Position numbers and translations under genes: made by a program
The notes under the pieces: model-generated
What the model was told of the DNA's origin: nothing
What the model saw: the letters and a program-made list of their open reading frames with translations, nothing else
Databases searched by the model: none
Shown here: positions 28,120 through 35,416 of the stretch, one piece after another
Position numbering within the stretch: position 1 is the stretch's first letter
Layout of the letters: the number at the start of each line of letters is the position of its first letter
Source of the DNA: Gemmatimonadaceae bacterium
GTDB lineage: Bacteria; Gemmatimonadota; Gemmatimonadetes; Gemmatimonadales; Gemmatimonadaceae
Assembly (NCBI GenBank): GCA_014377535.1
Contig: JACMPK010000229.1
Coordinates: 27,692 to 91,691, forward strand
Length of the DNA stretch: 64,000 nt
Direction: 5' to 3'

Positions 28120-28300
28120 GCAACGTATAAACTGCCGATAGTATTATTTTATGCAGCTTATAGACTGCTTGTTTTATCATATGCAGTCTTCAACATGCTA
28201 TTGATTGTCATTTAGGCAGTGTTTACTATGCCTTTAGGTAGAATTCCCTGAGCTCGTCCACTCCGCCTACGCCGCGCTTTCCGCTCCACCAATCGCCGCC
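28120..28300 (+). promoter_or_regulatory. AT-rich leader of the mobile mystery A/B operon
   Basis: This segment is far less GC-rich than its surroundings (for example TATTATTTTATGCAGCTTAT). It contains repeated TATGCAG words and a dyad GGCAGTGTTTACTATGCC at about 28214-28231. Promoter and autoregulatory operator for the HTH protein downstream is the natural reading. The exact -10/-35 cannot be fixed. Confidence 0.55.
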
Positions 28301-28822
28301 ATGCCCGTCCGCGCCGACACACAATGGCTCCGACTTCGTCAGGCCATCGCCCTGCTTGAGCCATGGCAGACACTGCGCTCGGCGCGCGCACCCAGCCAAG
28401 GCTGGGTGTCCACGATCCGTCGGGGGCTCGGCATGAGCAGCGCGCAACTCGCTGTGCGGATGCAATTCAGTCGGCAGTCGCTCGAGGCGCTCGAGGCACG
28501 CGAAGTCGCCGGCACAGCGACCATCGAGGCCCTCCGTCGCGCCGCTGACGCGCTCGATTGCGATCTTGTCTACGCCCTCGTTCCGCGGCAGGGGTCACTC
28601 GACGACGTCGTCACGGCACAAGCGCGCCGGGTCGCCACGCGGCTCGTCGGTCGCGCCGGACACACGATGGCGCTCGAGCAACAGACCGTCGCGGGGAGCG
28701 AGACGGAGCAGCAGATCGCAGTCCTCACCCGCCGCCTCCTGGCCGAATGGCCGCGGGGTCTCTGGGATGAGATCGCCCATCTGTCGCCCCGCGACGAACG
28801 CCCGGCTGGCGACGTGGCATGA
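28301..28822 (+). CDS. Mobile mystery protein A (XRE-type HTH)
   Basis: 173 aa. The core is a Cro/C1-type helix-turn-helix: WVSTIRRGLGMSSAQLAVRM, then FSRQSLEALEAREVAGTATI and LRRAADALDCDLVYALVPR. This is characteristic of mobile mystery protein A, which always travels with mobile mystery protein B. It is presumed to be the antitoxin or regulator of the Fic partner and to bind its own AT-rich promoter. The stop overlaps the start of the Fic gene by ATGA. The name reflects its known habit of lying on mobile DNA, in line with the cassette context here. Confidence 0.85.
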   Translation: MPVRADTQWLRLRQAIALLEPWQTLRSARAPSQGWVSTIRRGLGMSSAQLAVRMQFSRQSLEALEAREVAGTATIEALRRAADALDCDLVYALVPRQGSLDDVVTAQARRVATRLVGRAGHTMALEQQTVAGSETEQQIAVLTRRLLAEWPRGLWDEIAHLSPRDERPAGDVA

Positions 28823-29463
28823 CGTCGCCAGCCGGGAATGGTGTCTCGCCGGTGCGGTGGGGCACTTTCGCTGTCGGCGTTCACGTCGCCGGTGCCACGC
28901 CGGTCGATCCCGACGAGGCGGCGGACCTCATCCCCAGCGGCGTCGAGACGGTCGACCAGCTCAATGCCTTCGAACAGACGAACATCCTGTCCGCGACGGA
29001 GTGGGCCCTTCGCCATCGGCGGCGTCACACACCGGCGACGGTGCTCAGCGAAGCGTTCCTGTTCGGCCTGCATCGTCGCATGTTCGACGAAACGTGGCGA
29101 TGGGCGGGCGAACCTCGCCGCACCGACAAGAACATCGGCGTCCATTGGCCGACCATTCGCATCGCGCTGCGCGAGCGCGTGAAGGACGCGCAGTTGTGGC
29201 TGGCCGAATCGGTCTTCACGACTGACGAGGTGGCACTGCGTCTGCACCACGGCGTCGTGCTGGTCCATCCCTTCTCGAACGGGAACGGTCGGTGGAGCCG
29301 CCTGGTGGCAGACACCCTGATGCATGCACACCAGCAGTCACCATTCGACTGGGGCGCGGCGCACCTGACGAGCACCGGGGAAGCTCGAACGGCGTACCTC
29401 ACGGCTCTCCGGGCGGCAGATCGCGGAGACTTTGCCCCGCTAATGCGATTCGCACGCTCGTAA
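28819..29463 (+). CDS. Mobile mystery protein B (Fic-domain protein)
   Basis: 214 aa. The Fic catalytic motif HPFxxGNGR is intact (VLVHPFSNGNGRWSR), with the upstream helix LFGLHRRMFDETWRWAGEPR typical of Fic folds. Fic enzymes transfer AMP or another nucleotide moiety onto target proteins. An N-terminal inhibitory (S/T)xxxE(G/N)-like helix is not obvious to me, so inhibition may come from protein A. The gene is translationally coupled to protein A. A toxin-antitoxin or host-interaction role is inferred; the target is unknown. Confidence 0.85.
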   Translation: MTSPAGNGVSPVRWGTFAVGVHVAGATPVDPDEAADLIPSGVETVDQLNAFEQTNILSATEWALRHRRRHTPATVLSEAFLFGLHRRMFDETWRWAGEPRRTDKNIGVHWPTIRIALRERVKDAQLWLAESVFTTDEVALRLHHGVVLVHPFSNGNGRWSRLVADTLMHAHQQSPFDWGAAHLTSTGEARTAYLTALRAADRGDFAPLMRFARS

Positions 29464-29630
29464 CTACTGTGAACCACGAGCGCTGTTGGATCTCCGATCC
29501 GCGGCCAGCCCCGCACGGCAGCAACGCTGACACAAACGCCGGGGTTGCCCGCTCGTGGTGCGGGGCTGAACGGTCGCATGCATCAATCTCGCGCGCGTTG
29601 CCGATTCTTAAGCGCACCACAAGACCAAAC

Positions 29631-29662
29631 GACCGCCGGCGCCTCTTCGGAACCGACGGTCG
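29631..29662 (-). terminator. Terminator-like hairpin beside tRNA-Gln fragment 2
   Basis: GACCGCCGG and CCGACGGTC form a stem with one G-U pair around the loop CGCCTCTTCGGAA. On the minus strand GGTCGTTTGG follows. It is placed directly after the tRNA 3' half of repeat 2, and a related hairpin occurs at 32283-32313. Confidence 0.55.
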
Positions 29663-29670
29663 CTCAGCTA

Positions 29671-29739
29671 TTGCCCCTCCTGGGCTCGAACCAGGACTCT
29701 TCTGATCCAGAATGTGGCTGACCAGAAGAAATGTGTGAC
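29671..29739 (-). repeat. tRNA-Gln 3'-half repeat 2 with conserved flank
   Basis: Exact tRNA-Gln 3' half (TTGCCCCTCCTGGGCTCGAA and on to TCCAGAAT), then flank GTGGCTGACCAGAAGAAA and TGTGTGACTGG. The flank is identical over about 30 bp to repeat 5, the closest pair in the set. Confidence 0.9.
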
Positions 29740-29964
29740 TGGGGCGTCGGCACGACGCTGGCATCGGACCGAGCGTGGCTCGGCAAGGAAGACCGCCGCA
29801 GGCGGACGCCGACACAGCGACTCATTTCAGCCCTGCGGGGCACTCAGCCCCTGCGGCGGAGAGGACCGACAAACGGGCGCCTTGCGAACGCGCCAGCGCA
29901 TCAGCATCTCGCTGCACGTGTCGGGTAGCGCACGGCCAGACTGCGCGCTGGCAAAGACCGACAA

Positions 29965-30834
29965 TCAGACAACAGACGGCCGCGCATCCATTCCGGGGTC
30001 GGCCTGCACGCGTGCGTACCAAGCGTCGTCGTCCAGCGCACCCCACTCGACCCAGGCCTCGTCGCTGAGCGACGCGCGCCACTGCAGGAAGGGCGCAGCG
30101 TCGGGCCCCACCGGGTGCCTGAATTGCCAGCTGCCGCCGTCGGCAATCTCGACCAGCTTGTCGGCCACCACGTCAGGCGGTGTCGGCTGCTGCAGCGCGG
30201 CGACGAACATCGCGGCCATGCGCCGCTGGTTGGGGTAGGCCGACGCATCGCCCGCCACGCTGATGTGGCGTGCCATGTCAGTATCGATAATGCCGGGCTC
30301 GACCACGCAGACGCGGATGCCGAAGGGCTTGACCTCCTGCGCCAGACACTCAGAGACGGCCTCGAGTGCAAACTTCGACGCCGCGTACGCACCCATCGGT
30401 GACGTCGCGAGCTTGCCGGAAATCGACGTCACGTTGACGATGCAGCCGCTGCGCCGCGCGCGCATGCCCGGCAGCACAGCCTGGATGCAGCGGATGGCGC
30501 CGAAGCAGTTGGTTTCCATCACGTCGCGGAAGGCCGAGACAGGCATCTCTTCTACCGACCCCGTGCGCTCGATGCCGGCATTATTAACCAGCACGTCGAC
30601 CGGCCCCAACTCGGCCTCGATGCGGCGCACCGCCTGCTGCACCGAGGCATCGTCATCGACGTCCATGGTGAAGACCGACACGGCCAGACGCTCGGAGGCC
30701 GCCGCGCGCGCGAGTTCGGGCGCTGCCGCCGGGTTGCGCATGGTGGCAGCCACCGTGTGGCCGGCACGCGCGAAGGCCAGTGCGGTGGCAAGGCCGATAC
30801 CTCGGCTGGTGCCTGTGACGAGAACGGTGCTCAT
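29965..30834 (-). CDS. Short-chain dehydrogenase/reductase (classical SDR)
   Basis: 289 aa. The NAD(P) motif VTGTSRGIGLATALAF, the structural NNAGIERTG, the catalytic Ser in NVTSISG and the YAASK pair are all present, as expected of the classical SDR family. An extended C-terminal region of about 60 residues follows the core. The substrate is unknown, but a carbonyl or alcohol is reduced or oxidised with NAD(P)H. It is the sole gene of cassette B and differs from the toxin-antitoxin cargo of its neighbours. Confidence 0.85.
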   Translation of the reverse strand: MSTVLVTGTSRGIGLATALAFARAGHTVAATMRNPAAAPELARAAASERLAVSVFTMDVDDDASVQQAVRRIEAELGPVDVLVNNAGIERTGSVEEMPVSAFRDVMETNCFGAIRCIQAVLPGMRARRSGCIVNVTSISGKLATSPMGAYAASKFALEAVSECLAQEVKPFGIRVCVVEPGIIDTDMARHISVAGDASAYPNQRRMAAMFVAALQQPTPPDVVADKLVEIADGGSWQFRHPVGPDAAPFLQWRASLSDEAWVEWGALDDDAWYARVQADPGMDARPSVV

Positions 30835-31318
30835 GGCGGACTCCTCGGCTGTGGAGGCTCGTGGGGGTTGAACGTCATAGACATGCAGAGTTTAGTCCGC
30901 GTGTGTGCGGCAGGCCATGCCGCCAGGCCGCGGCCACAGCATCCTGTTGGCGATGGACTCGACTCGCGGCGGCCACGACTCACTGCCGCGATTGGAAGCA
31001 CTTGGCGCCAGTGGCGCATTTCGCCGTCGAGCCCATCGTCCTGGTGATGGGATCGGCGAGGGCATCACTGTACTCGCGGCGCACGACTTGGTGAAACCGA
31101 GCTTGGTTCAGCCTGGCTGTCGGCGTAATGTGGCAATGCGCGCTCTCACCGCGCGAAACGCTGCAGCCGCATCTGGCGGGTTGCCGATTCAGTGTCTCGA
31201 CAACCCCAGCTCGTAATGGCTAGGCACTGTGAACAACCTGTCCGTCAACTACAGCGAGTTCAGCGGCGAAAGCGCCCCGAACGAAACCGAGGGTAACCCA
31301 AGCAACACCCAAGCGAAA
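30835..31318. other. Non-coding part of cassette B
   Basis: About 480 bp. Short overlapping ORFs on the plus strand have no recognisable domain. The SDR promoter should lie at its left end. Otherwise nothing is seen; it may be a decayed second gene. Confidence 0.4.
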
Positions 31319-31319
31319 A

Positions 31320-31343
31320 ACGGCACCCCGCAAGGAGTGCCGT
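31320..31343 (-). terminator. Terminator-like hairpin beside tRNA-Gln fragment 3
   Basis: On the minus strand ACGGCACTCC-TTGC-GGGGTGCCGT is followed by TTTTCG, a good intrinsic terminator shape. It resembles the hairpin after the intact tRNA-Gln (GGCACCC stem). Confidence 0.75.
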
Positions 31344-31364
31344 AAATCGCTGTACCACTTTCTA

Positions 31365-31433
31365 TTGCCCCTCCTGGGCTCGAACCAGGACTCTTCTGAT
31401 AAAGAATGTGGCTGAACAGAGCAGCCGTGTGAC
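31365..31433 (-). repeat. tRNA-Gln 3'-half repeat 3, altered overlap
   Basis: Same structure as the other copies, but the anticodon-loop segment reads TAAAGAA instead of TCCAGAA (31400-31406), and the flank is GTGGCTGAACAGAGCAGC. The rest of the tRNA 3' half is exact. If the loop is the strand-exchange region, this copy could no longer pair with the others. Confidence 0.85.
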
Positions 31434-31510
31434 CAACGCCGCACGGTGGTTGCCGATGACGAGAAAGACGTGCACCAGATCGCTCGACGTCGGTCGCGAC
31501 GCCAGCACGC

Positions 31511-31834
31511 TCAATCGAGTATCGTCACTCCGTGCTTTCGAATGACGGTCAGCATCTTCAGCGCGAGACCGCTCGGCCGCTTCGCACCGATCTCCCACTT
31601 TTCGACAGTGCTGGCACTGGTGTTGAGTCTACGCGCGAACAGGGCCTGACTCAGTCGCGCACTCTCACGAATCTTTTTGATCTGCGCCGGCGTCAGTGGT
31701 TCAGGATCGACGAACGCGGCTTCATCGAAGTCTCGCATCGTCGCCTTGCTGATCGCCCCGACCCTGTGCACGGCCGCAGCGGCGGTATGGATCGCCTCGA
31801 ACGCGTCGCTCGTGTATCTAGTTCTTGTCGCCAT
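31511..31834 (-). CDS. HigA-type XRE antitoxin
   Basis: 107 aa from the ATG at 31834; the track start is within the toxin gene. The C-terminal half is an XRE helix-turn-helix with PLTPAQIKKIRESARLSQAL, then FARRLNTSASTVEKWEIGAK and RPSGLALKML. It neutralises the upstream-encoded RelE/HigB toxin and represses the operon, probably through the palindrome at 32208-32226. The start lies 17 nt inside the toxin gene, indicating coupled translation. It is highly similar to the antitoxin of cassette F. Confidence 0.85.
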   Translation of the reverse strand: MATRTRYTSDAFEAIHTAAAAVHRVGAISKATMRDFDEAAFVDPEPLTPAQIKKIRESARLSQALFARRLNTSASTVEKWEIGAKRPSGLALKMLTVIRKHGVTILD

Positions 31835-32198
31835 GGCAAATCTCCACGAGATCCTTGTCATTGAGCAAAGCGCCGACGCGGACCGCTGTCAGCTGCTCAT
31901 ACGCCTTCGCGAGATCACGGAAACCCTTTAGCTCGGCATCGGTGATGTTGGCCCGGTCTTTCTTCGCGAACAGGTACGTGAGTACCCAATACCGCCGTCC
32001 CTTCGCCAAGATGATGCTGCGGTAGAGGTTCCCGCCGACACGTTTCTTGTACACGCCACTTCCGAGATCGTCGCACTTGCCGTCGCGTGCCTGCCGGACG
32101 GCCAGACACAATTCGGCGCCACCAATCCCAGCCTTGCCGGCCGCCTTGGAGAACCACGCTGTCTTGAAGACCCGCTCATGTGGATGCGGATTGGGCAT
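31818..32198 (-). CDS. RelE/HigB-family toxin
   Basis: 126 aa from the ATG at 32198 (MPNPHPHERVFKTAW). Conserved segments are VFKTAWFSKAAGKAGI, LGSGVYKKRVGGNLYRSIIL and YWVLTYLFAKKDRANI. They mark the RelE-like (PF06296-type) toxin that comes before its XRE antitoxin, the HigBA order. Such toxins cleave mRNA, usually on the ribosome. The longer track ORF would add a signal-like leader that overlaps the operator, so it is rejected. Confidence 0.85.
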   Translation of the reverse strand: MPNPHPHERVFKTAWFSKAAGKAGIGGAELCLAVRQARDGKCDDLGSGVYKKRVGGNLYRSIILAKGRRYWVLTYLFAKKDRANITDAELKGFRDLAKAYEQLTAVRVGALLNDKDLVEICHGDKN

Positions 32199-32207
32199 CT
32201 GTGGATA

Positions 32208-32226
32208 TGTAGCACTCAGTGCTACA
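32208..32226. promoter_or_regulatory. 19 bp palindromic operator of HigBA cassette C
   Basis: TGTAGCACTCAGTGCTACA is a perfect 9 bp dyad with one central base. It is 9 nt upstream of the toxin ATG. The identical sequence at the identical distance precedes the toxin of cassette F. It is very likely the HigA binding site. Confidence 0.8.
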
Positions 32227-32282
32227 CAAAACAAGACGCCGGTGAAGACTCTGCGGAACATGGCAATGCTCTAAAGACAAAC

Positions 32283-32313
32283 GACCGTCAGCGCCCTCTC
32301 AGCGCCGACGGTC
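32283..32313 (-). terminator. Terminator-like hairpin beside tRNA-Gln fragment 4
   Basis: GACCGTCAGCGC and GCGCCGACGGTC form a stem around CCTCTCA with one mismatch. On the minus strand GTCGTTTGTCTTT follows. It is placed after the tRNA 3' half of repeat 4. Confidence 0.6.
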
Positions 32314-32321
32314 GCTTACCT

Positions 32322-32390
32322 GTTACCCTCCTGGGCTCGAACCAGGACTCTTCTGATCCAGAATGTGGCTGAACAGAAGAAACGTGTGAC
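32322..32390 (-). repeat. tRNA-Gln 3'-half repeat 4, acceptor end degraded
   Basis: From CCCTCCTGGGCTCGAACCAG to TCCAGAAT it is exact, but the acceptor end reads TGTTACCC where the tRNA has TTGCCCC. The flank is GTGGCTGAACAGAAGAAAC then GTGTGACTGAG. The acceptor strand could not pair with the tRNA 5' end, as expected for a displaced, unselected copy. Confidence 0.85.
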
Positions 32391-32424
32391 TGAGCCGCAC
32401 GGCACGAGGCAGGTTCGTTCTGAC

Positions 32425-33207
32425 TTACGGCTGGAGTATCACGCCCGCCAGCACGCTTCCGGCATCGGTGACGGCGAACTCACTGACTGCAATGAGGACC
32501 ACTGCCATGACCGCGTAGCCTGCCGTGAGCGCGCGGTCGGTAGCACCACTCAAGACGGAGCGAACCAATACCAGCACGGCACCGAACGTCAGGATGGGAC
32601 CGTAGATCCCTTGCGATCCTGCCTCGCCAAACACGGGAAACAACACCGGCATGCGAACGGTCGCACCGGCGAGGATACTCAAGCTTGCGAGCAACATCGC
32701 GGACTTGTGAAGCTTCGGTCGTTTCCGCAGGAGCACGCCGGCGAAGACGAAGAGCGAGAAGAGCGCCACTTCGGAGAGCATGACGAGCAGAAACTGTTGA
32801 TACGTCATGCCCCAGAAGGGTGCGGTCGGCATTTCCCGAACCGATTCGACGGCGAGCATCATTCCGCTGGTGGCAGCCACAGCCGCGACCAGAATCCCAT
32901 ACCAGCCGAGTCGCATGTGCACACGCAGCCGTCGGGCGGGCACGAGCAGCGACTGCACGAGAAAGAGCAGCAACCACGCCGACAACGCCGTACCGTGGAC
33001 GAATACGAGCGCCGCTAATTGCGGCGATATCGTCCGCCCTGCCATGCCCTTTCCCCGCAGATAGTACGGGTGAAAGCCCGCGACCATGAGCGCCAGCATG
33101 ATGATCGCCGCGACAGCAAAGAAATAGCGCCCGCGCTGCGGTCGGCGCGTCCGAGCGCCCATCGCTGCGTGCGCGACGCCTTCGTGCTCGGTGGCCGTGG
33201 CACTCAT
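32425..33207 (-). CDS. Multi-pass membrane protein of unknown function
   Basis: 260 aa from the ATG at 33207, which has GGAG 11 nt upstream; the track start is in the preceding decayed HEPN gene. Seven hydrophobic helices are visible, starting with FFAVAAIIMLALMVAGF. Polar conserved-looking residues sit in the loops and helix ends: HPYY, VHGTALSAW, LRVHMRLGWYG, RKRPKLHKSAM. Repeated His residues near helix ends recall heme- or metal-binding membrane proteins, but I cannot name a family. It is unusual as cassette cargo. Confidence 0.7.
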   Translation of the reverse strand: MSATATEHEGVAHAAMGARTRRPQRGRYFFAVAAIIMLALMVAGFHPYYLRGKGMAGRTISPQLAALVFVHGTALSAWLLLFLVQSLLVPARRLRVHMRLGWYGILVAAVAATSGMMLAVESVREMPTAPFWGMTYQQFLLVMLSEVALFSLFVFAGVLLRKRPKLHKSAMLLASLSILAGATVRMPVLFPVFGEAGSQGIYGPILTFGAVLVLVRSVLSGATDRALTAGYAVMAVVLIAVSEFAVTDAGSVLAGVILQP

Positions 33208-33274
33208 TTGTGGTCCGCTCCGATCATTGGGTCGATCATGGGTCAAAGTCCTTGAACGCTGGCTACGTGGAATG

Positions 33275-33640
33275 TCACCGACCGTGATCAACTCGCACGA
33301 CATCGACGTCAGTCGGCAGGTCGAGCGCCGCACGAACCGCCATCACCGTCTCCGGCACGCTGCGTTGCACCGCATCCCACACAACCCGGTCGTCGAGCGC
33401 ATCACAGGCATGCGTGAGCCGATCCCGGAATCCGGCCAAGTCGCGCCACGGTACGTCCGCGAACCGCTCGCGGACTGCGTCGGTCACGCGTTTCGCGGCC
33501 TCAGCCATGATCTCGAGATTCCGCAGCGTGGCGTCGTAACGCAGTCCGTCGGCAACGAACTCCTCGAACGTCAGCGCGTCGGTGTATTCGAGCACCCGCG
33601 GCGCAGAGGACGATCCGCTCGAAGTCGATTCGTGGATCAC
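33275..33640 (-). pseudogene. Decayed HepT-like HEPN toxin, second copy
   Basis: Clear paralogue of the gene at 27167-27505, sharing long runs such as ALTFEEFVADGLRYDATLRN. The RX4HXY motif reads RDRLTHAC, so the Tyr that MntA modifies is Cys. The N-terminus is out of frame: the sequence for RDPRIDFERIVLCA is present but shifted relative to RVLEYTDAL by a small deletion. The toxin is therefore probably non-functional or altered. It overlaps the MNT copy by 4 nt. Confidence 0.75.
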
Positions 33641-33876
33641 GCAACGCGAACCGCCTCGGCTTCGACCTGCGCGCGCAGTCTCGGGGTGAGCTTCTTCAGC
33701 GAGACGACGTCGACGCGGCGCCCCAGCAGTGCCTCGAGGTCGTCCGTGAAGTCAAGGAAGGTGGGTAGCGTGATCCGGTCCGGGTCGAGCTCCACGACCA
33801 GATCGACGTCACTGGCCGCTGTCGCTTCACCACGCGCCACCGAGCCGAACAGCAGCAGGTCGCGGACACCATACAT
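33637..33876 (-). pseudogene. MntA-like nucleotidyltransferase, N-terminally frameshifted
   Basis: 79 aa open part with the signature FGSVARGEATAASDVDLVVE. The N-terminal helix (PVRDAVLAVLRSNRG) lies upstream in another frame from an ATG at about 33967. Here the shift is one G missing from a G-run (CCGGGGCGAC versus CCGGGGGCGAC in copy 1), a different lesion from that of the first copy. A short product starting at ATG-TAT-GGT is possible. It is close to copy 1 over the remainder. Confidence 0.7.
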
Positions 33877-34027
33877 CGCGACCAGTCGCCCCGGTTCGAA
33901 CGGAGCACGGCAAGAACCGCATCGCGGACTGGGTCGGTCGCGGAGAGGACTGTGGCCGGCGGCTTCATCCGAGAAAACTGGCGCCTGCGCGCCGCTGGTG
34001 ACAGCAGGCCACCCGGGAAAAGGAAAA

Positions 34028-34056
34028 CCCGGCCGCCAATTTCGGCGGCCGGGCCC
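34028..34056 (-). terminator. Terminator-like hairpin beside tRNA-Gln fragment 5
   Basis: GGCCCGGCCGCCGAAATTGG and CGGCCGGG form a strong stem on the minus strand followed by TTTTCCTTTTCC. It is nearly the same as the hairpin beside repeat 1. Confidence 0.7.
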
Positions 34057-34063
34057 TCTTCAA

Positions 34064-34132
34064 TTGCCCCTCCTGGGCTCGAACCAGGACTCTTCTGATC
34101 CAGAATGTGGCTGACCAGAAGAAATGTGTGAC
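34064..34132 (-). repeat. tRNA-Gln 3'-half repeat 5 with conserved flank
   Basis: Exact tRNA-Gln 3' half and flank GTGGCTGACCAGAAGAAA then TGTGTGACTGGGGC. The match to repeat 2 continues a few bases beyond the usual flank. Confidence 0.9.
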
Positions 34133-34382
34133 TGGGGCATTGCGCCTGTGCGGCAGCGCTCCGCACTCCACTATCTGTCGCCGGACGCCTTCGAGGCCGA
34201 GCACGCCCGCACCCATTCCGCCGCTTAAATCGCGACCCCTAATTGTCCGCCCAATATGGGTCACTCCAAGTCCAGGTATCGGCCATCAATGACAGTGTTG
34301 CTGATCGTCAGTACGTGCGAGCCGGTCGTTGCCAAGCCTCGAACCGAGCAGCAGTGTCTTCGATAAACGTAGGCCGGACGAA

Positions 34383-35096
34383 TTAGGCTGAGCGACGCCG
34401 GCGCGCGATCACGGCCAGTAACATGAAACCCGTCGCCATGAGAACGTAGGTCTGCGGCTCCGGCACGATGCCAACACGAGCCGTGATCGTCTGTGGCCTC
34501 GTATCGAACGCGATGTTCACGCCGCGGAACGTATTGTACACTACGGCACCATAGGTCAGTGGAGCAGGAGGTGGGTCCAGCTGCAACACTGTGTAATCCG
34601 ATTGGTCACAGCAATCGAACGGGAGTGAAGTCTCGGTCAGCCCTGTGTAGGAGAAGAGCATCCGCCCAGACGTGACACGCGGCGCGGACGACGACAGCAG
34701 CAGTTCAAAGGAGAACAACGGGCCAGCGGGCGCCGCAGATCTCGGCAGCGTGAACGGTGCCCCCGTAAACGTCTTCGTCAACGTGCCCATGACGTAATCG
34801 GTATCGCGCGCATTCGTCGCGACGATTGACTGAGTGGACGCAGTGAAGCTGATCGTCATCGAACTCGTGGCGCCGAACAAGGTCAACGAGTTACCGGTGA
34901 CTGAGCACCCGTTCCCGGGAAGGAAAAATGCTGCGCCGACGCAGCGGAACATTGCACTCGTCGTGAGGTTGTGCGTGTAACCCCATTCCCCGTTCGGGAG
35001 TCGCCCCCATCCTTGTGCTGCCGACGGAGACGCGAAGCCCATGAGCGCGGTCGTTAACAACGTGAGTGATCGGAGCGACATTTTTGGCCGATGCAT
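34383..35096 (-). CDS. PEP-CTERM sorting-domain exported protein
   Basis: 237 aa from the ATG at 35096; a start at 35081 (MSLRSLTLL) is equally possible. There is a signal peptide (LTLLTTALMGFASPSAAQ) and a C-terminal PEP-CTERM tripartite signal: VPEPQTY, a transmembrane helix (LMATGFMLLAVIA) and RRRRSA. PEP-CTERM proteins are processed by exosortase and released to or anchored on the cell surface, often with exopolysaccharide. The central domain is beta-rich and unassigned, with a Cys pair (FDCCDQ). It is unusual as small-cassette cargo, since its export needs a resident exosortase. Confidence 0.8.
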   Translation of the reverse strand: MHRPKMSLRSLTLLTTALMGFASPSAAQGWGRLPNGEWGYTHNLTTSAMFRCVGAAFFLPGNGCSVTGNSLTLFGATSSMTISFTASTQSIVATNARDTDYVMGTLTKTFTGAPFTLPRSAAPAGPLFSFELLLSSSAPRVTSGRMLFSYTGLTETSLPFDCCDQSDYTVLQLDPPPAPLTYGAVVYNTFRGVNIAFDTRPQTITARVGIVPEPQTYVLMATGFMLLAVIARRRRSA

Positions 35097-35416
35097 AAGG
35101 AGGTGTTGTTTGTAGCAACGCGACAAGTAATAGTCGACGGGATAGAGAAGCAAGGGTCGGTGTACGTTTGCGGCACTGCCCGTGCATCGCGCTGGGCGGG
35201 CGGATTAAAGCGCGCGCTCGCAAACCTTTCCTGATCACGGCGTCTCGCGAGTCCCGCTCCGGTGCTCGACTGCCGTGCGCCTGGAGCAATCCGAGTCCAA
35301 GCCTCACGATGTACTCGAGATCGGCGAAGTTGCTTGCCTCGCCGCGTGCAATCATTGCGCCCAACGGGCCTGTGATCACGATGGGCCGCGCCGAAACGAG
35401 TGACAAGCTACTAGTG
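35097..35416. other. Unassigned part of cassette E
   Basis: About 320 bp. ORFs here lack family features. A perfect AAGGAGGTG lies on the plus strand at 35097-35105 but no gene follows it. A minus-frame run GAMIARGEASNFADLEYIV faintly resembles an MNT signature, too weakly to call. Confidence 0.35.

Larger units (their letters stand above)
27969..29712. mobile_element. tRNA-Gln-anchored cassette A (mobile mystery A/B)
   Basis: 1.74 kb between the anticodon-loop overlaps of repeats 1 and 2. It carries a single two-gene operon (HTH protein plus Fic protein) on the plus strand, an AT-rich leader and no recombinase. The ends are the conserved GTGGCTGA flank on the left and a terminator hairpin plus tRNA 3' half on the right. 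Confidence 0.75.
29713..31406. mobile_element. tRNA-Gln-anchored cassette B (SDR)
   Basis: 1.69 kb between overlaps of repeats 2 and 3. It carries one gene, a short-chain dehydrogenase on the minus strand, and about 480 bp of non-coding sequence to its right. No recombinase is present. Confidence 0.7.
31407..32363. mobile_element. tRNA-Gln-anchored cassette C (HigBA-type)
   Basis: 957 bp between overlaps of repeats 3 and 4, almost filled by a toxin-antitoxin pair with its operator. It is paralogous to cassette F (991 bp). No recombinase is present. Confidence 0.75.
32364..34105. mobile_element. tRNA-Gln-anchored cassette D (membrane protein + HEPN/MNT)
   Basis: 1.74 kb between overlaps of repeats 4 and 5. 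It carries a membrane protein gene and a decayed HEPN/MNT pair, all on the minus strand. The right end (MNT leader, hairpin, tRNA half) is closely related to the sequence around repeat 1, so the two ends share ancestry. Confidence 0.7.

Noticed and set aside
35097-35105. Perfect Shine-Dalgarno AAGGAGGTG on the plus strand
   Set aside because: No plausible gene starts after it; an in-frame stop follows at once.
35180-35400. A third MNT nucleotidyltransferase remnant in cassette E
   Set aside because: The run GAMIARGEASNFADLEYIV only faintly matches GSX10DXD and nothing around it supports the family.
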